Shown here: positions 6,918 through 13,339 of the stretch, one piece after another
Position numbering within the stretch: the first letter of the stretch is position 1
How the letters are laid out: each line of letters starts with the position of its first letter
Source: an uncultured Enterobacter sp.
Lineage (GTDB): Bacteria; Pseudomonadota; Gammaproteobacteria; Enterobacterales; Enterobacteriaceae
Assembly: GCA_946477805.1 (NCBI GenBank)
Contig: CAMKZP010000039.1
Span: 1 to 13,339 of the forward strand
Direction of reading: 5' to 3'
Length of the DNA stretch: 13,339 nt
The notes under the pieces: model-generated
Seen by the model: only the letters and a program-made list of their open reading frames with translations
The model's database searches: none
Told to the model about the DNA's origin: nothing
Made by a program: the position numbers and the translations under genes

Positions 6918-7712
6918 ATGAAACAGTATCTTGAATTGATGAAAAAAGTGCTCGATGAGGGCACGCCGAAAAACGACCGTACCGGCACCGGTACGCTCTC
7001 CATTTTTGGCCACCAGATGCGCTTCAACCTGCAGGAAGGCTTCCCTCTGGTGACGACAAAGCGCTGCCACCTGCGCTCGATCATTCATGAACTGCTCTGG
7101 TTCCTGCAAGGCGATACTAACGTTGCCTACCTGCACGAAAACAACGTCTCAATCTGGGACGAATGGGCCGATGAAAATGGCGACCTGGGCCCGGTGTACG
7201 GTAAGCAGTGGCGCGCCTGGCCAACGCCTGATGGCCGCCATATTGACCAGATCACCACCGTGTTAAACCAGCTGAAAAATGACCCGGATTCGCGTCGGAT
7301 CATTGTTTCTGCATGGAACGTGGGTGAGCTGGACAAAATGGCGCTGGCGCCCTGCCACGCGTTTTTCCAGTTCTACGTGGCTGACGGCAAGCTCTCCTGC
7401 CAGCTCTATCAGCGCTCCTGCGACGTGTTCCTCGGCCTGCCGTTTAACATTGCCAGCTATGCGCTGCTGGTGCATATGATGGCGCAGCAGTGCGACCTGG
7501 AAGTGGGTGATTTTGTCTGGACCGGTGGTGATACCCATCTTTACAGCAACCACATGGAACAGACGCACCTTCAGCTGACCCGTGAGCCGCGCGTGCTGCC
7601 GAAGCTGGTTATCAAACGTAAACCAGACTCGATCTTTGACTATCGCTTCGACGATTTTGAGATTGAAGGGTACGACCCGCATCCTGGTATCAAAGCGCCT
7701 GTTGCTATCTGA
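6918..7712 (+). CDS. thyA: ThyA, thymidylate synthase
   Basis: Methylates dUMP to dTMP using 5,10-methylenetetrahydrofolate, releasing dihydrofolate; it is the de novo source of thymidylate for DNA. The 264 residues match E. coli exactly. The catalytic nucleophile Cys146 lies in LAPCHAFFQFYV, Arg21 in NDRTGTGT contacts dUMP phosphate, and the cofactor/substrate segment QRSCDVFLGLPFNIASYALL is intact. The C-terminal PVAI closes the active site. Its ribosome-binding site TGAGGA (6909-6914) contains the lgt stop codon, 3 bases before the ATG. An intrinsic terminator follows at 7731-7760. Confidence 0.98.
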   Translation: MKQYLELMKKVLDEGTPKNDRTGTGTLSIFGHQMRFNLQEGFPLVTTKRCHLRSIIHELLWFLQGDTNVAYLHENNVSIWDEWADENGDLGPVYGKQWRAWPTPDGRHIDQITTVLNQLKNDPDSRRIIVSAWNVGELDKMALAPCHAFFQFYVADGKLSCQLYQRSCDVFLGLPFNIASYALLVHMMAQQCDLEVGDFVWTGGDTHLYSNHMEQTHLQLTREPRVLPKLVIKRKPDSIFDYRFDDFEIEGYDPHPGIKAPVAI

Positions 7713-7730
7713 TACGGCAAATACTCACAC

Positions 7731-7760
7731 AACCGGTGCTTTTTAGCGCCGGTTTTTTTT
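7731..7760 (+). terminator. Intrinsic terminator after thyA
   Basis: AACCGGTGC pairs with GCGCCGGTT (one G-U) around a TTTTTA loop and is followed by a run of T (7753-7760). It lies 18 bases after the thyA stop and should end the lgt-thyA transcript. Confidence 0.9.
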
Positions 7761-7774
7761 CGCCCTGGTTTAAT

Positions 7775-7846
7775 TTTACGAGCCGTTTTCCAGAGAAAAT
7801 GTAACGCACTGCAACGGGTAACATTCTCTGGATAACGGCTCGTAAA
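7775..7846. repeat. Large imperfect palindrome between thyA and ppdA
   Basis: The left arm (7775-7804) and right arm (7819-7846) pair as TTTACGAGCCGTT (13 bp), one mismatch, TCCAGAGA (8 bp), a 2-base bulge, then ATGT. The 14-base loop reads CGCACTGCAACGGG. No T tract follows either arm directly, and a good terminator already lies upstream, so termination is not the obvious role. It does not contain the ERIC or REP consensus as I know them. It could be a non-autonomous palindromic repeat, a binding region for a dimeric protein, or a structured leader for ppdA, whose promoter I could not locate. Confidence 0.65.
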
Positions 7847-7896
7847 CCCCTGAACGCCACCTCGCAGCGTCACCGGTTTTTCGTCACACTCCCGCC

Positions 7897-8361
7897 ATGA
7901 AAAAAGAGAACGGCTTTACGTTAATCGAAACCCTTGTCGCCATTTCACTGACCGTGATTGTGAGCGCTACGGGCCTGTATGGCTGGGACAGCTGGCAACA
8001 GCGTCAGCGGCTCTGGCAAACCGCCAGCCAGGTGCGTGATTTCCTGGCCTTTCTGCGCAACGACGCAAATCGCCACAACCGCGATCACGCCATCACTCTC
8101 CGACGGGACGGTACAAAAGCGTGTTTGCTGAGTTCTGTGGTACCGGCCTGCGAAAGCGGCGGGCCCTTCGTGATGAAGCCGCTGTGGCCGGAAGTTGAGA
8201 TCGGTGAGATTACCCCCTCGCTGGGGTTTTATGGACTCAGGGATACGGCATGGGCCGGGCGGATACGGCTGAACAGCCGAGCGGGAGAGTGGCTGGTGAT
8301 CGTTTCAAACGGAGGGCGTATCAGAATGTGCAATACCGCAGGAGCAGGAACATGCCGGTGA
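7897..8361 (+). CDS. ppdA: PpdA, prepilin peptidase-dependent minor pilin
   Basis: Minor (pseudo)pilin with a class III leader: MKKENG followed by FTLIETLVAI. PilD-type prepilin peptidase would cleave after Gly6 and methylate Phe7. Glu11 is the conserved +5 glutamate, followed by a hydrophobic helix to about residue 26. The 154 residues match E. coli PpdA (about 156). The soluble part carries cysteine pairs (KACLLSSVVPAC and MCNTAGAGTC) likely to form periplasmic disulfides. First of four overlapping genes (ppdA-ppdB-ygdB-ppdC). Published work on E. coli and Klebsiella homologues shows that this minor-pilin set primes type IV pilus assembly from PpdD and can support pseudopilus assembly. No prepilin peptidase or assembly ATPase gene is in the window. 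The start is fixed by the short leader, but no Shine-Dalgarno sequence precedes it (CACTCCCGCC). Confidence 0.93.
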   Translation: MKKENGFTLIETLVAISLTVIVSATGLYGWDSWQQRQRLWQTASQVRDFLAFLRNDANRHNRDHAITLRRDGTKACLLSSVVPACESGGPFVMKPLWPEVEIGEITPSLGFYGLRDTAWAGRIRLNSRAGEWLVIVSNGGRIRMCNTAGAGTCR

Positions 8362-8912
8362 ACCAGCACGGTTTCTCATTGACGGAAGTGGTTATTGCGA
8401 TGGCGATAAGCAGTATTCTGCTACTTAGCACATCGCGTTTTTTACCCGGACTACAACGCGCAGTGTTGATGCAATATGGCCAACAGGAGCTGAAGGAGGA
8501 GGTCTGGCAGCGCCTGTTCGCCATCGGTAAGCAGCTACAGAGAGCGGGTTACTGCGCCGGGAACTGCCAGGGGCAAGGCCTGATTATCGGCCGTCAAGGG
8601 CAGTGCGTGTTAGTGCGCTGGGATGCCAACAGCAACGGAAGCTGGGATACCTCCGTTTCAGAGAACGACAGCGTGGGGTTCCGTCTCGAATCTGGCTCAC
8701 TGGAGACGCAGCGAGGCGCGACCTCCTGCGAAGGAAAGGGCTGGGAAAAACTCACTGACCCGGACAGGCTCGTGATCCAGCAGTTTTTCGTGGGAAAAGA
8801 GGCTAAGCCGGGCTTTGCGCCCGAGCTAAATATTGAAATAACAGCGGTGCGCAAAGGCGAACGCGCCACCTCCTGTTCAGCCCGCTATGCCGTCACGGGG
8901 TACAATCTGTGA
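8352..8912 (+). CDS. ppdB: PpdB, minor pilin
   Basis: Minor pilin of 186 residues, as in E. coli (about 187). The leader MPVNQHG precedes FSLTEVVIAM: cleavage after Gly7, with Glu12 at +5. The frame is open upstream to 8250, but the ATG at 8352 is preceded by AGGAGCAGGA and gives the correct prepilin leader. It overlaps ppdA by 10 bases. The periplasmic part has several cysteines (YCAGNC, GQC, TSCEGKG, TSCSA). It also has D91-A-N93-S-N95-G-S-W-D99, resembling a calcium-binding DxNxNGxxD loop. By family position it corresponds to the PilW/GspJ-like subunit of a minor-pilin complex. Confidence 0.92.
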   Translation: MPVNQHGFSLTEVVIAMAISSILLLSTSRFLPGLQRAVLMQYGQQELKEEVWQRLFAIGKQLQRAGYCAGNCQGQGLIIGRQGQCVLVRWDANSNGSWDTSVSENDSVGFRLESGSLETQRGATSCEGKGWEKLTDPDRLVIQQFFVGKEAKPGFAPELNIEITAVRKGERATSCSARYAVTGYNL

Positions 8913-9310
8913 ATCGACAGCGGGGAATGTCGTCACTGGCTTTAGTCCTGCTGTTGCTGGTGCTCGGTACGTTGATCCTCACAGGTCTGAATCAGCAGCT
9001 TGAGTCGTTCCGCTCGCTGGTCAACGGCGAGAGCGTCTCCCTTCGACGGCAGGCTGACGTGCAGTCCTTGCTGGAGTGGGGCCGCATGCAACGCTGGTTA
9101 TTACAGCCTGAGCAGCAGTGCAAACAGAGGCAGTCTCTGCGGGTCTGTTTGCGGGTGCTGAGCGAGGATCGCGTTTTGCTGATTGCCGGTGATAACGATC
9201 TGACCCTGTGGCGAGGGGGAGAGATTGCGGAAGGGCGGGTGCGCTTTTCTCCCCACGGCTGGAGTGATTTCTGCCCGCTTAAGGAAAGTGCGTTATGTCG
9301 GCTGCCCTGA
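8909..9310 (+). CDS. ygdB: YgdB, minor-pilin complex component (PilX/GspK-like role)
   Basis: 133-residue membrane-anchored protein matching E. coli YgdB (135) throughout, including the C-terminal motif GWSDFCPLKE followed by ALCRLP. It begins with a pilin-like leader MNRQRG and then MSSLALVLLLLVLGTLIL. Position +5 after the putative cleavage site is Ala11 rather than Glu, as in GspK-type subunits that sit at the pseudopilus tip. GTG 8909 is the start, overlapping the ppdB TGA stop in GTGA, so translation is coupled. Cysteines at QQC, RVC, DFC and ALC are probably disulfide-bonded in the periplasm. In Klebsiella and E. coli it acts with PpdA, PpdB and PpdC in starting pilus assembly. Confidence 0.9.
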   Translation: MNRQRGMSSLALVLLLLVLGTLILTGLNQQLESFRSLVNGESVSLRRQADVQSLLEWGRMQRWLLQPEQQCKQRQSLRVCLRVLSEDRVLLIAGDNDLTLWRGGEIAEGRVRFSPHGWSDFCPLKESALCRLP

Positions 9311-9618
9311 ACAGACAAAAAGGATTTAGCATGGTTGAAGTCTTACTTGCGATGATGCTTCTGGTGGTGGTCGTCACTGCACTGTCCGGATACCATCGCG
9401 CGCTGGCAGCAAGATATGTGGCCTTGAACCAGTATCGCCAGCTCTGGCACAACGCATGGAGCCTGTCTCAGCTATCAGCATTTGCGCTACCAGCAGGCTG
9501 GCAGACCAGCCGGGTGCAGACAACACAGTCCGGATGTGTCAGCATCACGGTTACACTTATTTCTCCTCTGGGGCGACGCGGCGAGATGACGCGTCTGCAT
9601 TGCCCGGTTAGCCAGTAG
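9295..9618 (+). CDS. ppdC: PpdC, minor pilin
   Basis: 107-residue minor pilin, equal in length to E. coli PpdC. The leader MSAALNRQKG precedes FSMVEVLLAMMLLVVVVTAL; cleavage would follow Gly10 and Glu15 is the +5 glutamate. The two cysteines (SGCVSITVTL and LHCPVSQ) probably pair in the periplasm. It starts 16 bases inside the end of ygdB in another frame, and recC begins 17 bases after its stop. Its size and place suit a PilV/GspI-like subunit. Confidence 0.92.
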   Translation: MSAALNRQKGFSMVEVLLAMMLLVVVVTALSGYHRALAARYVALNQYRQLWHNAWSLSQLSAFALPAGWQTSRVQTTQSGCVSITVTLISPLGRRGEMTRLHCPVSQ

Positions 9619-9635
9619 TCGGGAGCGTCTAGTCT

Positions 9636-12600
9636 ATGTTAAGGGTCTACCACTCAAATCGTCTGGATGTGCTGGAGGCACTGATGGAATTTATCGTTGA
9701 ACGCGAGCGTCTCGACGATCCTTTTGAGCCGGAAATGGTGCTGGTGCAGAGCACCGGTATGGCGCAGTGGCTGCAAATGTCGCTTTCGAAGAAATTTGGC
9801 ATTGCGGCAAACATTGAATTCCCCCTGCCCGCGAGCTTTATCTGGGAGATGTTTGTGCGCGTGCTGCCCGACATTCCTGAGCAGAGCGCATTTAACAAGC
9901 AGAGCATGAGCTGGAAGCTGATGGCGCTGCTCCCTGAGATGCTGACGCGCGATGAGTTCACCATGTTGCGCCACTATCTCAACGACGACACCGACAAGCG
10001 TAAGCTGTTCCAGCTGGCGTCCCGCACCGCCGACCTCTATGACCAGTACCTGGTTTACCGTTCCGAGTGGTTAATTCGCTGGGAAGCCGGCGAGTTAATA
10101 GACGGCTTGCCCGAGGCGCAAATCTGGCAGGCCCCGCTGTGGAAGGCGCTGGTTGAGCATACGGAGAAACTGGGACAGCCGAAGTGGCACCGTGCGAACC
10201 TCTACGATCGGTTCATTTCGATACTTGAAAACGCCTCAGCGCGCCCGGAGAGGCTGCCGTCGCGCGTGTTTATCTGTGGGATTTCTGCCCTGCCGCCCGT
10301 CTATCTAAGAGCGCTGGAAGCGCTGGGCAAACATATTGATATTCACATCCTTTTTACCAACCCGTGTCGGCATTACTGGGGGGATATTCAGGATGCGCGT
10401 TGGCTTTCGCGGCTGGTGACTCGCCAGAGAACGCGCCTGTTTGAAGCGCGCTCGGTCCCGCTGTTCAAAGACAGTGACACCGCCGCACAGCTTTTTGATG
10501 AAGAGGGTATTCAAAATCTGCCGAACCCGCTGCTCGCCTCCTGGGGCAAGCTGGGGCGCGATTACATCCACATGCTCTCTGATATCACCTCCTCAGGCGA
10601 AGGGGACGTGGATGCGTTTGTCGATATTACGCCGGACAGCCTCCTGCACAACGTTCAGCTGGACATTCTGGAGCTGGAAAACCGCGCTGTTGCCGGCGTC
10701 ACAGCCGAAGAGTTTGCCCGTAGCGATAAAAAGCGAAAACTGGCGCCAGATGACCGCAGTATCAGTATCCACGTTTGCCATAGCCCACAGCGTGAAGTTG
10801 AGGTCCTGCATGACCGCTTGCTGGCCATGCTGCAGGACGACCCCTCCCTGACGCCGCGCGATATCGTGGTGATGGTGGCGGACATCGACAGCTACAGCCC
10901 GTTTATTCAGGCCGTTTTCGGTAGCGCGACGGGAGAGCGCTATCTGCCTTACGCCATTTCTGACCGTCGTGCTCGCCAGTCGCATCCGGCGCTGCAGGCC
11001 TTCGTTTCCCTTCTGTCCCTGCCGGACAGCCGGTTTGTCTCTGAGGACGTGCTGGCGCTGCTGGATGTCCCCGTGCTGGCAGCTCGGTTTGACATCAACG
11101 AAGAGGGGCTTCGCTATCTTCGCCAGTGGGTCAATGAATCTGGCGTTCGCTGGGGAATTGATGACGATAACGTCCAGGAATTCGAGCTGCCGCCTACGGG
11201 CCAGCATACCTGGCGGTTTGGCCTGACGCGCATGCTGCTCGGCTACGCCATGGAGAGCAGCCAGGGCGAGTGGAATGAGGTATTACCCTATGACGAATCC
11301 AGCGGGTTAATTGCGGAGCTGGTCGGCCATCTGTCCTCACTGCTGATGCAGCTCAACCACTGGCGGCAAGCGCTTATGCAGCCGCGTCCGCTTGAGGCAT
11401 GGCTGCCGGTATGCCGTGAAATGCTCAACGACTTCTTCTTGCCGGACAGCGAGACCGAAGCCGCAATGGCGCTTATTGAAAAGCAGTGGCAGGCCATTGT
11501 CGATGAGGGCGTAAACTCGCACTACGCTGAGGCGGTTCCTTTGACGCTCCTGCGCGATGAGCTGACACAGCGTCTCGATCAGGAACGTATCAGCCAGCGC
11601 TTCCTTGCCGGGCCGATCAATATTTGCACCCTGATGCCCATGCGCTCTATCCCTTTCAAAGTGGTGTGCCTGCTTGGAATGAATGACGGCGTTTACCCGC
11701 GAGCGCTGGCACCGTTAGGTTTTGATCTCATGAGCCCACAGCCAAAGCGGGGCGATCGTAGTCGTCGCGATGATGACCGTTACCTCTTCCTGGAGGCGCT
11801 TATCTCCGCGCAGAGCAAGCTTTATATCAGCTACATCGGGCGCTCGATTCAGGACAACAGCGAACGCTTTCCTTCGGTGCTGGTGCAAGAACTGGTGGAC
11901 TATATCGGGCAAAGCCACTGTCTGCCGGGAGATGAAGAACGTAACTGCGACGAAAGCGAACGGCGCGTGAAGGCGCATATCACCTGCTGTCATAGCCGTA
12001 TGCCGTTTGACCCGGTGAACTATGCTGCAAATGAACATCAAAGCTACGCCCGCGAATGGCTACCCGCGGTGAAGCAGGAGGGAAGGGCGCACTCTGATTT
12101 CATTCAGGAGCTCGACGCGCGGCCAATTGAAACCCTGACTTTCGAACAGCTGCAGCGGTTTTGGGCACACCCGGTACGGGCATTTTTCCAGCAGCGGTTA
12201 CACGTCAACTTCCGCTCTGAAGAGAGCGAAATTCCAGACGCTGAACCCTTTGTTCTTGATGGGCTGGAGCGGTACAAGCTCAATACGCAGCTTTTGAATG
12301 CGTTAGTCGACCAGGAAGACGCCGTTAAGCTATTCCGCCGCTATAAGGCCTCAGGGCTATTACCTTACGGCGCTTTCGGTGAAATCGTCTGGGACACGCA
12401 GTGCCAGGAGATGAAAACGCTGGCCGACCGTGTGATTGAGTGCCGTCAGCCCGGTAAGAGCATTGAAATCGATCTTACCTGTAATGACGTACAGCTGACG
12501 GGCTGGTTGACCCAGGTCCAGCCTGACGGGCTGCTGCGCTGGCGGCCATCAATGCTGAGCGTTGCACAGGGTTTGCAACTCTGGCTTGAACATCTTGTCT

Positions 12601-13010
12601 ACAGTGCTGGCGGTAACCAGGGCGAAAGCCGGTTATTTGTGCGTAAGGATGGAGAATGGCGCTTCCCGCCGATGGAGGCTGAGCAGGCCTTATCCTGGCT
12701 GGCGCTTTATATTGAAGGCTATCGACAGGGAATGAATAAACCTCTGCTGCTCCTCCCTGAAAGTGGTGGGGCATGGATAAAAGCCTGTTACGACGCAGAG
12801 AATGATGCCATGTTAACGGACGAGGCTTCGCTGCAAAAAGCGCGCAGTAAGTTTTTGCAGGCCTATGAGGGAAACATGATGGTACGCGGTGAAGGTGAGG
12901 ATGTCTGGTACCAGCGCCTGTGGCGCACGCTGGAGCCAGAGTACTTTGAAACTATCACGGAAGAGGCCCAGCGCTACCTGTTACCGCTGTTCAAATTTAA
13001 TCAGTCCTGA
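9636..13010 (+). CDS. recC: RecC, Chi-recognition subunit of RecBCD exonuclease V
   Basis: 1124 residues (E. coli RecC has 1122). Part of the RecBCD helicase-nuclease, which processes double-strand breaks and loads RecA after meeting Chi. RecC splits the duplex and scans the 3' strand for Chi. Residues implicated in Chi recognition in E. coli are visible at the same positions: Gln38, Thr40, Gln44, Leu64, Trp70, Asp133, Leu134, Asp136 and Arg142. The N-terminal half is an inactivated SF1 helicase fold and the C-terminal part an inactivated RecB-nuclease-like fold. The ATG at 9636 is preceded by GGGAG. In E. coli the order continues ptrA-recB-recD, and ptrA does begin here downstream. The reading frame is intact, with no sign of degradation. 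Confidence 0.97.
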   Translation: MLRVYHSNRLDVLEALMEFIVERERLDDPFEPEMVLVQSTGMAQWLQMSLSKKFGIAANIEFPLPASFIWEMFVRVLPDIPEQSAFNKQSMSWKLMALLPEMLTRDEFTMLRHYLNDDTDKRKLFQLASRTADLYDQYLVYRSEWLIRWEAGELIDGLPEAQIWQAPLWKALVEHTEKLGQPKWHRANLYDRFISILENASARPERLPSRVFICGISALPPVYLRALEALGKHIDIHILFTNPCRHYWGDIQDARWLSRLVTRQRTRLFEARSVPLFKDSDTAAQLFDEEGIQNLPNPLLASWGKLGRDYIHMLSDITSSGEGDVDAFVDITPDSLLHNVQLDILELENRAVAGVTAEEFARSDKKRKLAPDDRSISIHVCHSPQREVEVLHDRLLAMLQDDPSLTPRDIVVMVADIDSYSPFIQAVFGSATGERYLPYAISDRRARQSHPALQAFVSLLSLPDSRFVSEDVLALLDVPVLAARFDINEEGLRYLRQWVNESGVRWGIDDDNVQEFELPPTGQHTWRFGLTRMLLGYAMESSQGEWNEVLPYDESSGLIAELVGHLSSLLMQLNHWRQALMQPRPLEAWLPVCREMLNDFFLPDSETEAAMALIEKQWQAIVDEGVNSHYAEAVPLTLLRDELTQRLDQERISQRFLAGPINICTLMPMRSIPFKVVCLLGMNDGVYPRALAPLGFDLMSPQPKRGDRSRRDDDRYLFLEALISAQSKLYISYIGRSIQDNSERFPSVLVQELVDYIGQSHCLPGDEERNCDESERRVKAHITCCHSRMPFDPVNYAANEHQSYAREWLPAVKQEGRAHSDFIQELDARPIETLTFEQLQRFWAHPVRAFFQQRLHVNFRSEESEIPDAEPFVLDGLERYKLNTQLLNALVDQEDAVKLFRRYKASGLLPYGAFGEIVWDTQCQEMKTLADRVIECRQPGKSIEIDLTCNDVQLTGWLTQVQPDGLLRWRPSMLSVAQGLQLWLEHLVYSAGGNQGESRLFVRKDGEWRFPPMEAEQALSWLALYIEGYRQGMNKPLLLLPESGGAWIKACYDAENDAMLTDEASLQKARSKFLQAYEGNMMVRGEGEDVWYQRLWRTLEPEYFETITEEAQRYLLPLFKFNQS

Positions 13011-13024
13011 GTGCTGTATAAAAA

Positions 13025-13053
13025 TTGCACAGCCATAGGGGTTCATTTATGAT
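13025..13053 (+). promoter_or_regulatory. Candidate sigma-70 promoter of ptrA
   Basis: TTGCAC (13025-13030) and TATGAT (13048-13053) are separated by exactly 17 bases, 15 bases after the recC stop. The -10 matches consensus at five of six positions, the -35 at three. The predicted start is near 13060, at the left arm of the inverted repeat that precedes ptrA. Confidence 0.55.
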
Positions 13054-13055
13054 GC

Positions 13056-13145
13056 ACCTCTTATCACGGACTGATGTACAACCAGAAAGAGATGCTGGCC
13101 CGTCCAGCACGCACTTTGTTAATGATGTAGCCGTGATAAAGAGGT
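13056..13145 (+). promoter_or_regulatory. Long-range inverted repeat with inner hairpin in the ptrA leader
   Basis: ACCTCTTATCACGG (13056-13069) pairs with CCGTGATAAAGAGGT (13131-13145), 14 pairs with a single bulged A. Inside lies a hairpin TGCTGG/CCAGCA (13093-13109, loop CCCGT). The right arm includes GAGG (13141-13144), the ptrA Shine-Dalgarno sequence 5 bases before the ATG. In read-through RNA from recC the full stem could hide the ribosome-binding site. In RNA from the promoter at 13025-13053, starting near 13060, about 10 pairs remain and the Shine-Dalgarno would lie at or just beyond the stem end. A regulatory role is inferred. Confidence 0.5.
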
Positions 13146-13149
13146 CGTA

Positions 13150-13310
13150 ATGCCAGGCAGCACCTTGTTTAAAGCGTTTGTTTTGTTTGTCGCCCTTTGG
13201 GCTCCTATCACTCAGGCAGATCCCGGTTGGCAGCCCGTTCAGGAAACTATCCGTAAGAGCGAAAAAGATACTCGCCAGTATCAGGCTATCCGCCTTGATA
13301 ACGGCATGAC
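13150..13310 (+). CDS. ptrA: PtrA, protease III (pitrilysin), 5' fragment
   Basis: Periplasmic M16-family zinc metalloprotease that degrades small peptides. Only the N terminus is present. The signal peptide MPGSTLFKAFVLFVALWAPI ends TQA, with probable cleavage before DPGWQPVQ. Mature sequence follows through QETIRKSEKDTRQYQAIRLD and then NGM. E. coli PtrA continues in the same way, and its HxxEH zinc motif lies well beyond this window. After about 13310 the frame reads TCLLYTSDAA, which is translated sequencing adapter, not protein. GAGG 5 bases before the ATG serves as ribosome-binding site. The gene lies between recC and, in E. coli, recB, with a promoter candidate of its own. Confidence 0.93.
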
Positions 13311-13339
13311 CTGTCTCTTATACACATCTGACGCTGCCG
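13311..13339. other. Nextera/Tn5 adapter sequence (non-genomic)
   Basis: The final 29 bases read CTGTCTCTTATACACATCT, the reverse complement of the Tn5 mosaic end, followed by GACGCTGCCG, the beginning of the Illumina Nextera read-1 adapter complement. The match is exact over the visible length and breaks the conserved ptrA frame. It is untrimmed adapter at a contig end rather than a transposon. Confidence 0.95.

Noticed and set aside
6084..7136. 350-residue open frame on the minus strand opposite lgt and thyA
   Set aside because: It lies wholly antisense to two well-conserved genes, has no recognisable domain, and its length follows from codon bias in the GC-rich plus-strand genes.
7775..7846. 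Palindrome as an ERIC or REP element
   Set aside because: Neither the ERIC core primer sequences nor the REP consensus is present, and the element is shorter than ERIC.
10593..11207. 204-residue minus-strand open frame inside recC
   Set aside because: Shadow of recC codon structure; no supporting ribosome-binding site or family motif.
13311..13339. A Tn5-like transposon end or a novel PtrA C terminus
   Set aside because: The bases after the mosaic end match the synthetic Nextera adapter, not Tn5 or any protein sequence, and lie at the extreme end of the contig.

Overview
The window is chromosomal backbone from a gamma-proteobacterium of the Enterobacteriaceae. The gene set and order match the recC/thyA region of Escherichia coli, and protein lengths agree closely (Tas 346, RppH 176, PtsP 748, Lgt 291, ThyA 264, RecC 1124 residues). 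Divergence from my memory of the E. coli proteins, together with the moderately GC-rich coding sequence, suggests Enterobacter or a close relative. The species cannot be fixed from this sequence alone. I see no prophage, insertion sequence, CRISPR array, tRNA or rRNA.

Layout, left to right. Positions 1-102 hold three consecutive hairpins, the last a bidirectional terminator. On the minus strand lie tas (110-1150), ygdR (1282-1500, with its own terminator) and mutH (1629-2321). The ygdQ gene that separates mutH from ygdR in E. coli is absent. Positions 2322-3004 form a 683-base intergenic region between the divergent mutH and rppH genes. It occupies the place of E. coli DARS2, the chromosomal element that regenerates ATP-DnaA, and carries a cluster of DnaA boxes, two of them perfect. 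On the plus strand follow rppH-ptsP (12 bases apart), an lgt leader with an extended -10 promoter and competing hairpins, lgt-thyA (lgt stop codon inside the thyA Shine-Dalgarno sequence) and the thyA terminator. After a large imperfect palindrome (7775-7846) comes the overlapping minor-pilin cluster ppdA-ppdB-ygdB-ppdC, then recC, and finally the 5' end of ptrA.

Functional themes: genome maintenance (MutH mismatch-repair nicking, RecC of RecBCD, DARS2 control of initiation, ThyA for dTMP supply), RNA 5'-end processing (RppH) with nitrogen-branch PTS signalling (PtsP), lipoprotein maturation (Lgt, whose substrates would include YgdR), and type IV pilus/type II secretion minor pilins.

The last 29 bases (13311-13339) are not genomic. 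They match the Illumina Nextera/Tn5 adapter, so the ptrA reading frame is valid only to about 13310. I find no wholly new multi-gene system. The observations most worth following are the DARS2 equivalent, the stop-interrupted ygdT frame inside it, the folded leader in front of ptrA, the competing hairpins before lgt, and the unassigned palindrome after thyA.
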